DNA of 64,000 bases from an uncultured Hoeflea sp. (GTDB lineage Bacteria > Pseudomonadota > Alphaproteobacteria > Rhizobiales > Rhizobiaceae). The first letter of the stretch is position 1, and each line of letters opens with the position of its first letter. The DNA lies in the NCBI RefSeq assembly GCF_947501405.1, contig NZ_CANMVK010000002.1:992001-1056000 (forward strand), in the 5' to 3' direction. The position numbers and the translations under genes were made by a program. Of this stretch, positions 17,674 to 26,787 are shown piece after piece. The notes beneath the pieces are model-generated. The model saw only the letters and a program-made list of their open reading frames with translations. It made no database searches and was not told where the DNA came from.

Positions 17674-18933
17674 CTACCGCCGCGGCCGCTCCAAAAGCGC
17701 CACCACCTCGACGTGGCTTGACCACAGGAATTGGTCGATCGGGGTGATGGATGTGATCCGGTAGCCGCCCTTGATGAGGATTTCGAGATCCCGCGCCAGC
17801 GTCACCGGATTGCAGGAAACGGCGGCGATGCGGGGAACCGTCGAGCGGGCGATTTCCTGGGCCTGGACGTCCGCGCCGGCACGGGGCGGGTCGAACACCA
17901 AGCCCTGATAGGTCTTGAGCTCCGAGGTCATCAGCGGCCGGCGGAACAGGTCACGCTTTTCCACGCTCACCGGCTTTAGGCCCTGCGCATGGCGCGTCGC
18001 GCGGTCGAGCGCGGCAAGCGAAGGCTCGTCCCCTTCCACCGCGTGGACATGGCTTTGCCGCGCCAGCCTCAGTGAAAACGTGCCCGCGCCGGAAAACAGA
18101 TCCGCCACCCGCTTGGCTTTTTTCAAATGCCCCGCAATCAGATCACCCATCAGCGCCTCTGCCGCCTCGCTCGCCTGCACGAAACCACCCGGCGGCGGGT
18201 TGACCGCGACATCGCCGAACATCAGTTGCGGCGGCTGCTTTTCAATCAGGATCTCGCCGTTGAAGCTCAACCGGGCAATGCCTGGCTCCTTGCGCACCGA
18301 GGCGATGATCCTGAGCCGGTCGGATTCAGTCAGCTTAAACGGCGCATCGGCGGCGAGATCCAGTCCCGATAGGCTGTCGAGCACGGTCAGCCGGAAGGCC
18401 TCGCGGCCAACGGCCACCGCCGCCGCCATCCGGTTGAGCGCCGGCAGTGCCGAGTTGATCCGCTCGGAAGCAATCACGCAGCTTTCCACCGCCACGATCT
18501 GGTGGCTTAGCGCCTTGTTGAAGCCAAGAATGGCGCCGGTCCCGCTGCGCCGCGCGGCGAAGGTAACCCGCCGCCGCGTATGGCGGGCGCAGGTGACCAG
18601 CGGATCGACCGGCGTCTCGATGCCGCGCGCCGCAAGGGCTGCAACCACCAGCTCGCGCTTCCAGCTCTCATAGGCGGGCTCAGCCATGTGCTGCAGGGCG
18701 CAGCCGCCGCACCGGGCGTCGTCGCGGTCCGGACCGAAATGCGGGCAGGGCGGGGTAACCCGGTCTTGCGAGGGCTGTAGCAGCGCCATCATAGTTCCGC
18801 GGTTTTTCTCGACAGCAGCGTTGACGCGATCGCCCGGCAGCGTGAACGGCACGAATATCTGGCCGTCCGGCGTATCAGTGATGCCGTCGCCCTGGCCGCC
18901 CAGCCGGGTGATCTCGAGTTCACGCGCGCTCAT
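17674..18933 (-). CDS. 23S rRNA (uracil-5-)-methyltransferase, RlmD/RumA family
   Basis: SAM-dependent RNA m5U methyltransferase, most likely acting on 23S rRNA (RlmC/RlmD class). The 419 residues begin with a TRAM-like domain. Four cysteines for a [4Fe-4S] cluster are visible at C63, C75, C78 and C153, with spacing close to that of E. coli RumA except for the first gap. A SAM-binding ADLFSGAGTFSLRLA motif and the catalytic cysteine C374 in VSCNPVTLARDL follow. The ATG at 18933 overlaps the tlyA stop in an ATGA, so translation is probably coupled. The open frame continues to 19014, but that part lies inside tlyA. Which uridine it modifies is not readable. Confidence 0.93.
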   Translation of the reverse strand: MSARELEITRLGGQGDGITDTPDGQIFVPFTLPGDRVNAAVEKNRGTMMALLQPSQDRVTPPCPHFGPDRDDARCGGCALQHMAEPAYESWKRELVVAALAARGIETPVDPLVTCARHTRRRVTFAARRSGTGAILGFNKALSHQIVAVESCVIASERINSALPALNRMAAAVAVGREAFRLTVLDSLSGLDLAADAPFKLTESDRLRIIASVRKEPGIARLSFNGEILIEKQPPQLMFGDVAVNPPPGGFVQASEAAEALMGDLIAGHLKKAKRVADLFSGAGTFSLRLARQSHVHAVEGDEPSLAALDRATRHAQGLKPVSVEKRDLFRRPLMTSELKTYQGLVFDPPRAGADVQAQEIARSTVPRIAAVSCNPVTLARDLEILIKGGYRITSITPIDQFLWSSHVEVVALLERPRR

Positions 18934-19697
18934 GATTTTACCCCTCCGATGAGAAACTCGATGGCGCCGTCGCCGCCTTCGATGGGCGAGGCGATCGGCC
19001 CAACCGCCCGCCATCCAGGTTGGGCGTGCAGCCAGGCCGCCAGCTCATCGGCGATCTCCGGTGCAAGCCCGGGATCCTTCAGGAGCCCGCCCTTGCCGAT
19101 CGCCGCCCGCCCGGCCTCGAATTGCGGCTTGACCAGAAGCACCGCAAACGCCCCGGATGCGGCAAGCTCGAGCGCCGGAGGCAGCGCAAGCTTGAGCGAG
19201 ATGAAGCTGACATCCGACACCACCGCGGTGATGGCGCGGCCGCCAAGATGAGAGGCGTTAAGATCCCGGGCATTCAGCCCTTCAAGGTTGGTGACGCGCG
19301 GATCGCCGGCAAGCGAGCCGTGCATCTGGCCATGCCCGACATCGACGGCGATCACATGCGCAGCACCCGCTTCCAGCAAAACTTGCGTAAAGCCGCCGGT
19401 CGATGCGCCGATATCGAGCGCGGTCCGCCGGGTGGACTCGAAGCCGAAGGCCTCCAGCCCGGCCTTGAGTTTCAACGCTGCGCGCGAGACATAGCGCTGC
19501 GCCGCGTCGTCAATGCCGATGTTCGCTGACGCGGCAATGAGCGCGCCGGGTTTGGAAACCGTCCGGCCCTCGACCTGAACCGCGCCGCGGGCGATGGCGT
19601 CACGGGCCCGCGAGCGGCTTTCATAAAAACCAAGCCGCACCAGCATCTGGTCGAGCCGGTCCTTGTCTTGGATATCGTCGTGGCGGGAAGCGGACAT
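18930..19697 (-). CDS. tlyA: TlyA family rRNA 2'-O-methyltransferase / hemolysin-like protein
   Basis: RNA ribose methyltransferase; characterised TlyA enzymes modify 16S and/or 23S rRNA cytidines. The 255 residues comprise an N-terminal S4 RNA-binding domain (about 14-75, with RLDQMLVRLGFYESRSRARD) and an FtsJ/RrmJ-type methyltransferase domain with the SAM loop LDIGASTGGFTQVLL (about 93-107). It also has VVSDVSFISL and LVKPQFE. It is downstream of dxs in the same direction, as in other rhizobia, and overlaps the RlmD-like gene by four bases. The historical name hemolysin is not supported by anything in the sequence. Confidence 0.94.
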   Translation of the reverse strand: MSASRHDDIQDKDRLDQMLVRLGFYESRSRARDAIARGAVQVEGRTVSKPGALIAASANIGIDDAAQRYVSRAALKLKAGLEAFGFESTRRTALDIGASTGGFTQVLLEAGAAHVIAVDVGHGQMHGSLAGDPRVTNLEGLNARDLNASHLGGRAITAVVSDVSFISLKLALPPALELAASGAFAVLLVKPQFEAGRAAIGKGGLLKDPGLAPEIADELAAWLHAQPGWRAVGPIASPIEGGDGAIEFLIGGVKS

Positions 19698-19792
19698 GCA
19701 GCCCTCTTGGCCCGGAAGCCGGAGCAGGGCAAGCCTTTTTCTGGTGTTGGCGAGCGGTTCGCCGGGCAGCAGTCAAATGCCGGCCACGCCGG

Positions 19793-20092
19793 TCAATAGC
19801 GGATAATGCTGCCGCCCTCGCGGCTGGTACTGGCTTCGCCCGGCCAGCGGGTCGTGTCTTCGGGTTTGATCCGGTGGCTCAGCGGTGGGTACAAATGCCG
19901 TTTCGGATCGAGATCCAGCGCGCCGCGCATCGTTCCGAGTTTGGGCTGCAGCATCCTGATCGCCGCTTCCTCGATGCGCCGGTCATAGCGCGGCTCGGTC
20001 TCCGCCGCGGCCGTTTCGGGCGCCGCGCTGAGCGCCAGCACCGAAAGCCCGAGAATTGCCGGAAGCCCGGTTCCTGCCCGTTTCCAAGTCAT
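19793..20092 (-). CDS. Small exported protein between dxs and tlyA
   Basis: A 99-residue protein with a clear signal peptide (TWKRAGTGLPAILGLSVLAL, cleavage likely near AAAE at 29-31). The mature part is ~68 residues and rich in charged residues, with PKLGTMRGALDLDPKRHLYP. I know no family name. The start at 20092 is chosen because it begins the signal peptide; the open frame goes back to 20161. It lies 96 bp after dxs and 95 bp before tlyA on the same strand, so it is probably part of that transcript. Function unknown; periplasmic location is inferred. Confidence 0.65.
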   Translation of the reverse strand: MTWKRAGTGLPAILGLSVLALSAAPETAAAETEPRYDRRIEEAAIRMLQPKLGTMRGALDLDPKRHLYPPLSHRIKPEDTTRWPGEASTSREGGSIIRY

Positions 20093-20188
20093 GATGCCTG
20101 CGTCCCGCCGTCCCTGTTTGCCCTGCCGACATGTAGCAGCGGGACCTTTCAGAACGCCCAAGAGACGTGGTTACGCAGCGGCAAACGC

Positions 20189-22120
20189 CTATGGTTTCAA
20201 AATGGTAACCGGCGCGTGCGGTTGGCTTTCGGCGCCCAGCGCGGCGAACACCGTCTTGACGATGCCTGCGCGATCAAGCCCGGCACGGGCGTACATCGCA
20301 GCCGGCGATGCATGGTCCATGAACACATCGGGCATGGCCATGGAACGCACTTTCAGCCCGCCATCGATCAAACCCTCACTGGCGAGATAATGCAGTACAT
20401 GGCTGCCGAAACCACCGACAGCGCCTTCTTCGATGGTGATCAACACCTCGTGGTGCTGCGCCAGTTGCCTGATCAGATCGTGATCGAGCGGCTTGGCAAA
20501 GCGCGCATCCGCGACCGTCGTGGAAAGGCCGGCCGCATCCAGATCCTCGGCCGCCAGCAGGCAGTCCGCCAGCCGTGTACCGAAAGACAATAGCGCCACC
20601 TTGGAGCCTTCGCGAATGATCCGGCCCTTGCCGATTTCGAGAATCTGGCCGCGCTCGGGCATCTCGACGCCGACGCCTTCGCCTCGCGGGTAGCGGAACG
20701 AAATCGGGCCGTCATCATAGGCCACGGCGGTGCGCACCATGTGCTTGAGCTCGGCCTCGTCAGCCGCCGCCATCACCACAAAGCCCGGCAGGCAGGCAAG
20801 ATAGGCGGTGTCAAAGGATCCCGCATGGGTGGCCCCGTCGGCACCCACGAAGCCCGCCCGGTCGATCGGAAACCTGACCGGCAGTTTCTGGATCGCCACA
20901 TCGTGGACCACCTGGTCATAGCCGCGCTGCAGAAAGGTCGAATAGATCGCGCAAAACGGCTTCATGCCTTCGGTCGCCATGCCGGCGGCGAAAGTCACCG
21001 CATGCTGCTCGGCGATGCCGACATCGAAGGTGCGCTCTGGAAATGCGCTTGCGAATTTGCCAACCCCGGTTCCGTCGGGCATTGCGGCGGTAATGGCGAC
21101 GACCTTGTCGTCATGGCCGCCTTCCTGCACCAGCGCTTCGCCGAAAACCGAGGTGTAACTTGGCGCATTGGGCTTGGCCTTGGCCTGCGCGCCTGTCACC
21201 ACATCAAATTTGGCAACGCCGTGATATTTGTCCGCAGCCGCTTCGGCCGGCGCGTAGCCCTTGCCCTTTTGCGTCACCACATGAATGAGCACCGGACCGT
21301 CGCCATTGTCGCGCACATTGCGCAGCACCGGCAGCAGATGCTCGAGATTGTGCCCGTCGATCGGCCCGATGTGATAAAAGCCAAGTTCTTCAAACATGGT
21401 GCCGCCGGTCACGTAACCGCGCGCATGCTCGACGGCGCGGGTAATCGCCCGGTCAATGCTCTTGCCAAGATAGGCGGTCAGCTTCTTGCCCGCCTCGCGG
21501 AAGCCCATATAGGTACGGCCCGAGGCCATTCGCGCCAGATAGGCGCTCATCGCCCCGGTGGGCGGGGCGATAGACATGTCGTTGTCGTTGAGAATGACGA
21601 TCAGCCGCGCATCCAGCGCGCCGGCATTGTTGAGCGCCTCATAGGCCATGCCCGCCGACATCGCACCGTCGCCAATCACCGAGATCACATTGCGCGGCGT
21701 GTCACTGATTCCACTCGCCACAGCCATGCCCAGGCCTGCGGAAATCGAGGTCGAGGAGTGCGCCGCGCCGAACGGATCGTAGGGGCTTTCATCGCGCTTG
21801 GTGAAACCCGAAAGCCCGTCTTCCTGCCTCAGCGTGCGGATCCGGTCGCGCCGCCCGGTCAGGATCTTGTGCGGGTAGCACTGGTGGCCGACATCGAAGA
21901 TCAGCCGGTCATGCGGGGTGTCGAAAACGGCATGGATGGCGATCGTCAGCTCGACCACACCGAGGCCTGCGCCCAGATGCCCGCCGGTGCGCGACACGGC
22001 GTCAATCATCTCGGCGCGCAATTCTTCCGCCAGTTGCGGCAATTGCTTGTCGTCGATGGTCTTCAGGTCGGATGGGAACCGGACTGTGTCCAGAAGCGGG
22101 GTTTCGGGCGGGTTGGTCAC
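20189..22120 (-). CDS. dxs: 1-deoxy-D-xylulose-5-phosphate synthase
   Basis: Thiamine-diphosphate enzyme that condenses pyruvate and glyceraldehyde-3-phosphate, the entry and main control step of the MEP isoprenoid pathway. The 643 residues show [27 protein letters not shown], the ThDP/Mg motif [20 protein letters not shown] and the central transketolase domain with [18 protein letters not shown]. Length is typical. I prefer the GTG at 22120 ([10 protein letters not shown]): it has a GAGG box six bases upstream. The in-frame GTG at 22132 would add four residues and has no box. IspH, the last enzyme of the same pathway, is coded near 46.5 kb. Confidence 0.96.
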   Translation of the reverse strand: MTNPPETPLLDTVRFPSDLKTIDDKQLPQLAEELRAEMIDAVSRTGGHLGAGLGVVELTIAIHAVFDTPHDRLIFDVGHQCYPHKILTGRRDRIRTLRQEDGLSGFTKRDESPYDPFGAAHSSTSISAGLGMAVASGISDTPRNVISVIGDGAMSAGMAYEALNNAGALDARLIVILNDNDMSIAPPTGAMSAYLARMASGRTYMGFREAGKKLTAYLGKSIDRAITRAVEHARGYVTGGTMFEELGFYHIGPIDGHNLEHLLPVLRNVRDNGDGPVLIHVVTQKGKGYAPAEAAADKYHGVAKFDVVTGAQAKAKPNAPSYTSVFGEALVQEGGHDDKVVAITAAMPDGTGVGKFASAFPERTFDVGIAEQHAVTFAAGMATEGMKPFCAIYSTFLQRGYDQVVHDVAIQKLPVRFPIDRAGFVGADGATHAGSFDTAYLACLPGFVVMAAADEAELKHMVRTAVAYDDGPISFRYPRGEGVGVEMPERGQILEIGKGRIIREGSKVALLSFGTRLADCLLAAEDLDAAGLSTTVADARFAKPLDHDLIRQLAQHHEVLITIEEGAVGGFGSHVLHYLASEGLIDGGLKVRSMAMPDVFMDHASPAAMYARAGLDRAGIVKTVFAALGAESQPHAPVTILKP

Positions 22121-22250
22121 GTCATGCCTCACAATCGATCACGGCGTAGCCCGGAACGATAGGTGTGTAAAGCCGGTTAAACGTCGCAATGTGCGGGCAT
22201 GGCGTGCGCTCGTGCCCGGTTGGCCCAAGCTAGGTCATCAAACATGGGCG

Positions 22251-23171
22251 TCAATCGGGCAGCGGAATAAACTCGTTCTCGTCGCCCGGCACGATGTCGA
22301 ACCGGCCGGCGCGCCACTCGGCCTTGGCCTGTTCAATCCGTTCTTTCGATGAGGAGACAAAATTCCACCAGATATGACGCTTGGTGGGGATGCTGTCGCC
22401 GCCAAACAGCATCATCCGCGCGCCATGCGCCCCCGCCGTTACCGTGATCGCATCGCCCGGGCGGAACACCAGAAGCTGGTCGGGACCGAACCGGTCGCCG
22501 GCAATCTCGATCTCGCCTTCCAGAAGATAAAGCGCGCGTTCTTCCCAATCCGCGTCGAAGGGTGCCGATGTGGACGGCGCCAGCGCCAGATCGACATAAA
22601 GCGTGCTCGAATGCTGCGGCACCGGCGAACTTGCGCCGCCATAGGCGCCCATCACCACCCGCGCCGTTGCGCCGCCATCGTGGATCTCGGGAAGTTCGGT
22701 GGTCGGGGTATGCGAAAACTCCGGGTCGATCTCTTCCATCGAGTCGGGCAGCGCCAGCCAGGTTTGCAGGCCCGACATCGACAACTCGCCGCCGCGCATT
22801 TCCTCGGGCGAGCGCTCCGAATGCACGATGCCGCGGCCCGCCGTCATCAGGTTCACGTCGCCGGGTTTGATGACCATTTCGGTTCCCAGGCTGTCGCGAT
22901 GGCGGATCGCGCCGTCAAACAGATAGGTCACCGTGGCAAGCCCGATATGGGGATGGGGGCGCACATCCATGGCCTCGCCGGCCTTGATGATGGCGGGGCC
23001 CATACGGTCAAAAAAGATGAAGGGACCGACCATCCGCCGCCGCGCCGTGGGCAGCGCCCGGCGCACGGAAAATCCGCCGATGTCGCGCGAGGACGGGATG
23101 ATCAGATGTTCAATGGCATCACAGGAATAGGCGTCGCCGGGCTCCGGGTCTCCGCCGGGAAAGAAGCTCAT
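22251..23171 (-). CDS. Pirin family protein
   Basis: A 306-residue bicupin. The pirin N-terminal domain has the metal-site motif HPHIGLATVTYL and the partner HSE region (RGIVHSERSP), which bind iron or another divalent metal. The C-terminal pirin domain follows (about 185-290). Bacterial pirins are reported as quercetin dioxygenases or as redox-sensing protein partners; nothing here picks one. A strong GGAGG box precedes the ATG. It lies 21 bp after xseB and 130 bp before dxs, so it interrupts the xseB-dxs pair that is usually adjacent in rhizobia. Confidence 0.93.
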   Translation of the reverse strand: MSFFPGGDPEPGDAYSCDAIEHLIIPSSRDIGGFSVRRALPTARRRMVGPFIFFDRMGPAIIKAGEAMDVRPHPHIGLATVTYLFDGAIRHRDSLGTEMVIKPGDVNLMTAGRGIVHSERSPEEMRGGELSMSGLQTWLALPDSMEEIDPEFSHTPTTELPEIHDGGATARVVMGAYGGASSPVPQHSSTLYVDLALAPSTSAPFDADWEERALYLLEGEIEIAGDRFGPDQLLVFRPGDAITVTAGAHGARMMLFGGDSIPTKRHIWWNFVSSSKERIEQAKAEWRAGRFDIVPGDENEFIPLPD

Positions 23172-23192
23172 GCGATCCTCCTGTCAGCTTGC

Positions 23193-23453
23193 CTATTCGG
23201 TGTCGAGCGGCTCCGTACCGGTTGGCTGGCCCTGCCGGTCGAGCCGGATCTTCTCGATGCGTTTCTCTGCTGCTGAAAGTAGCTTCTCGCAATGGGCTTT
23301 CAAGGCCTCGCCGCGCTCATAGATCTCGATCGATTTGTCGAGCGCCACATCCCCGCGTTCAAGCTGCTCGACAATGCGTTCGAGCTCGGCCACGGCTTCC
23401 TCGAAGCTCATCGCGGCGATGTCACTGGACGGCTCTTGTGTCTGGTCGTTCAT
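23193..23453 (-). CDS. xseB: Exodeoxyribonuclease VII small subunit
   Basis: An 86-residue helical-hairpin protein that binds and controls the large nuclease subunit XseA in single-strand DNA degradation. The family pattern is clear: [20 protein letters not shown] then [19 protein letters not shown], followed by a short charged tail. Its length fits. It starts 3 bp after the stop of the histone-deacetylase-like gene, so the two are translationally close. xseA is not in the window. Confidence 0.95.
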   Translation of the reverse strand: MNDQTQEPSSDIAAMSFEEAVAELERIVEQLERGDVALDKSIEIYERGEALKAHCEKLLSAAEKRIEKIRLDRQGQPTGTEPLDTE

Positions 23454-23456
23454 CCA

Positions 23457-24383
23457 TCAACCCTTTTGCAGGCGTACGACGTGGGCCGCCGCCGATTCGG
23501 CAAGCCCGACCAGATCATAACCGCCTTCAAGCAGGCTGACGACCCGGTAGCCCGCGGTGCGTCCGGCGATATCCATCACCTTGCCGGTGGCCCAGTCAAA
23601 ATCATCGGCTGTCAGGTTGATTTCAGCCAGCGGGTCGCGGTGATGGGCGTCAAAACCCGCCGAGATTATGATCAGATCGGCATGGGCCTCTTCCAGCGCC
23701 GGCAGGATGCGGCTGCGGAAGGCCTCGCGAAAATGGTCGCTGCCATCATTGGTGGACAGTGGGGCGTTGAAAATATTGCCCTTGCCGGTCTCGCCGCGCT
23801 CGCCGGTGCCCGGATAAAGCGGCATCTGATGGGTCGACAGATAAACCACACTGTCATCGTCCCAGAAGATGTCCTGGGTGCCATTGCCGTGATGCACGTC
23901 CCAATCGACGATCGCCACCCGTTCCGCGCCATGAACCTTCTGGGCGTGCCGCGCTGCAATTGCCGCCTGATTGAACAGGCAGAACCCCATTGAGCGGTCT
24001 TTCTCGGCATGATGCCCGGGCGGCCGGGTGGCCACGAAGGCGTTGTCGGCGTCCTTGCCAAACACCGCATCGACCGCACTGATTGCGCCGCCGACTGAAA
24101 TCAGCGCCGCTTCCATGGCGCGGGGACCCGCCACCGTGTCGTCATCAATCCGCGCCATTCCGCTTTCGGGAATGGTCGAGCGGATGCGCGCCAGATAGTC
24201 CTCGGGATGGGCCAGCAGAACGGTTTCTTCAGCGGCCTCGGGGGCCAGTTTCCGTTCCAGCGAATTGAAATGCTCGTGCTCGAACACCGCTTCAAGCGCG
24301 CGCAGCCGGTCCGGCCGTTCCGGGTGGCCGACAGGCACCACATGTTCCAGGCAGATCGGATTGGAGTAGTAGAATGTGCTCAT
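23457..24383 (-). CDS. Histone deacetylase family (acetylpolyamine amidohydrolase-like) protein
   Basis: Zinc-dependent deacetylase of the arginase/HDAC fold; in bacteria such enzymes act on acetylpolyamines or acetylated proteins. The 308 residues show the charge-relay histidines H124-H125 in RPPGHHAE. Zinc ligands lie in DWDVHHGNGTQ (D162, H164) and SAGFDAHHRDPL, and the glycine-rich LEGGYDL supplies the transition-state tyrosine. The spacing is that of class II (HDAC6-like) enzymes. It leads the xseB-pirin-dxs run, an arrangement I recall from other rhizobia. Substrate unknown. Confidence 0.93.
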   Translation of the reverse strand: MSTFYYSNPICLEHVVPVGHPERPDRLRALEAVFEHEHFNSLERKLAPEAAEETVLLAHPEDYLARIRSTIPESGMARIDDDTVAGPRAMEAALISVGGAISAVDAVFGKDADNAFVATRPPGHHAEKDRSMGFCLFNQAAIAARHAQKVHGAERVAIVDWDVHHGNGTQDIFWDDDSVVYLSTHQMPLYPGTGERGETGKGNIFNAPLSTNDGSDHFREAFRSRILPALEEAHADLIIISAGFDAHHRDPLAEINLTADDFDWATGKVMDIAGRTAGYRVVSLLEGGYDLVGLAESAAAHVVRLQKG

Positions 24384-24498
24384 CTCACCTATCTACCGAT
24401 GAATGGCGGGCGATGCCAGTGCCCGTGTATCGCCGGGTGCGAACGGCCGGTTCCGGGTGGTCAAAGTCAGCGAAAATGGCGATGCCGGGACCCTCGCG

Positions 24499-24528
24499 CA
24501 ACAGATCCCGCCTAACCGGGATCTGTTG
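24499..24528. promoter_or_regulatory. Perfect 12-bp inverted repeat between divergent genes
   Basis: Arms CAACAGATCCCG (24499-24510) and CGGGATCTGTTG (24517-24528) with a 6-base loop. It lies 50 bp before the YcaQ-like gene and ~115 bp before the HDAC-like gene, which are divergent. No T tract follows, and there is no gene end on either side to terminate, so an operator or 5' UTR hairpin is more likely than a terminator. Confidence 0.4.
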
Positions 24529-24578
24529 AATGTTGGAAACAGACTTGAACAAATAGCGAACACGCTTAGGGTTGAACA

Positions 24579-25775
24579 ATGACGATTCGGCTTTCCAATC
24601 TCGCGGCGCGACGGATCTTTCTCGCCAAACAGGGGCTTTCCGCACCGCCGTCACGAGCGCTGAGCAAGGCGGATCTCTATACACTGATCCACGACATCGG
24701 GTTTGTGCAGGTCGACAGCATCGCCACCGTCGAACGCGCCCATCATCAGATCCTGTTTTCCCGCAACCAGACCTACAGACGCCCGCATCTTGGCCAGTTG
24801 CTTGAGCAGGATCGCAGCCTGTTTGAGCACTGGACCCACGATGCGGCAATTCTGCCCGCCGCTTTTTATCCCTACTGGAAGCACCGGTTCGCGCGCAATC
24901 AGGTGCGCCTGCACGCCCAATGGAGCAAATGGCATGGCGCGGATTTCGACGCAGCGTTTGACGACACCTACGATCACATCGTCAGCCATGGCGCCATCCG
25001 TGCCCGTGATTTGAAACAGGACGACCACAAATCCGGCGGCTGGTGGCAATGGCACCCGTCCAAAAAAGCGCTGGAATATTTCTGGCACACCGGACGTCTG
25101 GCGATCAGCGCCAGGCAGAACTTCCAGAAGGTCTACGATCTGAGCGAGCGGGTCATTCCCGATCATCACCGCGAGGCCCAAATCTCCGAAGAGCAATTTG
25201 TCGACTGGGCCTGCCGCAGCGCGCTTGAGCGGCTCGGCTTTGCCACCCATGGCGAGATTGCCGCATTCTGGGACCTGATCTCACCGGAGGAGGCCCGCGC
25301 CTGGGTCGCAGCCAACCGGGATCAGCTCGATGATGTCGAGATCCAATGCCAGGGCGAAGCGGTACGCCCGCGGGCCGGTTATGCGCTCGCCGGTCTGTCG
25401 CCACATCCGGATGACTGGCCGGAGCCGCCAGGTCGGGTCCGGGTTCTCAGTCCCTTCGACCCGCTGCTCAGGGATCGCGCCCGGGCCGAACGGCTGTTTG
25501 GTTTCCGCTACCGCATCGAGGTCTTCGTTCCCGAGGCCAAACGGGAATATGGCTACTATGTCTTTCCGCTGCTCGAAGGCGACCGCATGATCGGCCGGAT
25601 TGACATGAAAGCCGACCGCAAGGCCGGAACGCTCAATGTCGCACGGCTCTGGCTGGAGCCAAAGGTCCGCGCATCAGCGGGGCGGATGGCGAAGCTTGAC
25701 GCGGAGCTCAACCGGCTCGCGCGTTTCACCGGGGTGGAGGGCGTTGCCTATCAGCCCGGATGGCTGGTTGACTGA
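24579..25775 (+). CDS. YcaQ/AlkX-like winged-helix DNA glycosylase
   Basis: A 398-residue member of the HTH_42 (DUF1006) family. The E. coli member YcaQ (AlkX) unhooks interstrand crosslinks and removes bulky alkylated bases. The N-terminal signature is FVQVDSIATVERAHHQILFSR (about 42-62). The Q-V-D triplet matches the QxD catalytic motif I recall for YcaQ, as opposed to QxQ in AlkZ. Winged-helix segments and a C-terminal domain with RVRVLSPFDPLLRDRARAER and GVEGVAYQPGWL follow the family pattern. It is alone on its strand, divergent from the HDAC operon. Confidence 0.9.
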   Translation: MTIRLSNLAARRIFLAKQGLSAPPSRALSKADLYTLIHDIGFVQVDSIATVERAHHQILFSRNQTYRRPHLGQLLEQDRSLFEHWTHDAAILPAAFYPYWKHRFARNQVRLHAQWSKWHGADFDAAFDDTYDHIVSHGAIRARDLKQDDHKSGGWWQWHPSKKALEYFWHTGRLAISARQNFQKVYDLSERVIPDHHREAQISEEQFVDWACRSALERLGFATHGEIAAFWDLISPEEARAWVAANRDQLDDVEIQCQGEAVRPRAGYALAGLSPHPDDWPEPPGRVRVLSPFDPLLRDRARAERLFGFRYRIEVFVPEAKREYGYYVFPLLEGDRMIGRIDMKADRKAGTLNVARLWLEPKVRASAGRMAKLDAELNRLARFTGVEGVAYQPGWLVD

Positions 25776-25785
25776 ACCTGATCAT

Positions 25786-26787
25786 TCAGCCGGGGTCCAC
25801 GACAATCAACGCGCCCGATTCCGTGGCGGTGACAACGCGTCCGTCAATCAGGGCAATGGCCTTGTCGATCGGGCCGGGCAGGGCGATGTCGGGCCGGCCG
25901 GACAGCGGAAACCGCAAACGTGACCGGTCCTGCGACGGCAGGACCAGTTCCAGCCGCCCCCCGAATTGGCCGATTGCGGAAAGCCCCAATTCGCGCGAGC
26001 CGATCAGATGATTGGAGACATCGAGCGCAATATCGTTGTGCTCCGTGATTTGTCCATCGGCAAACTCCAGTGCGAATAGCCGCCCACCGATATGCGGCGT
26101 GCGCACGCCATAAATCGTCAGCCCGCCATCGTCCTGCTCCATCAGCCCGGCGATGTTGAGCCAGCGATTGGCGCGGCCGTTCTCACTGCCTTCGCCGCGT
26201 AAGGCCAGAACGCCCCCGGTAAGCCCATAGATCGTCACCCCGGCGCCGCCGGTAGCCGATGCACGGATGGTGATCACCTCATTGCGGCCGTCGCCGTCCA
26301 GATCGGCGATTCGCGGCGTGATGTCCTCAAACACCTGATGATCCAGCAGCACATGCTCGTGGCTGCGCCCCGATGTGTCGACAACCACAAGCGAGCCGCC
26401 TTCGATCGCATCGCCCAGCACGCCGTGGGCGTAGCGCGTGGTCGGACGCCCGTACCAGGCGCTGCGGATATCGCCGGAAGCGGCCGCGGCGATCCGGCCG
26501 TCCGGCAGCGCGTCCCTCGGCGCCGGATCAGGCAGGCGCGGCGCTGCAGCGGCTTCAAGGCAGAACCCGGGAGCTGCATGGCAGTCAGATAGTCGCAGCC
26601 AGCGGGAACCCGCCAGCGCAAAAACGCCGTCATCGGTCGCGACGATACGGTCAATGGGAGCGGGAGACTTAAGCTCATGCACCGTTTGCGCCGCCAGATT
26701 TGCGGCAAACCCGATCCATCCGGCCAGAAAAACCGCGCAACTGGCAGCCGCAACAGCGGCCCGGTAAACGATCAGGTCGCGCCGCAT
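25786..26787 (-). CDS. Exported FG-GAP/VCBS-like repeat protein
   Basis: A 333-residue predicted periplasmic or membrane-anchored protein. The N terminus (RRDLIVYRAAVAAASCAVFL) is a signal peptide or anchor. The mature part looks like a beta-propeller of weak repeats. One contains a canonical calcium-binding FG-GAP loop, IADLDGDGRNEVITI, and the others have GVFALAG-, YGVRTPHIGGRLFALEF- and VVTATESGALIVVD-type strands. The ATG at 26787 shares one base with the ribB stop (TGATG), so it is probably translated from the aroC-ribB transcript. Function unknown. The longer open frame to 26925 overlaps ribB and is not used. Confidence 0.8.
   Translation of the reverse strand: MRRDLIVYRAAVAAASCAVFLAGWIGFAANLAAQTVHELKSPAPIDRIVATDDGVFALAGSRWLRLSDCHAAPGFCLEAAAAPRLPDPAPRDALPDGRIAAAASGDIRSAWYGRPTTRYAHGVLGDAIEGGSLVVVDTSGRSHEHVLLDHQVFEDITPRIADLDGDGRNEVITIRASATGGAGVTIYGLTGGVLALRGEGSENGRANRWLNIAGLMEQDDGGLTIYGVRTPHIGGRLFALEFADGQITEHNDIALDVSNHLIGSRELGLSAIGQFGGRLELVLPSQDRSRLRFPLSGRPDIALPGPIDKAIALIDGRVVTATESGALIVVDPG

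Noticed and set aside
20741-22162. 473-residue open frame on the plus strand
   Set aside because: Antisense to dxs; reverse-frame composition.
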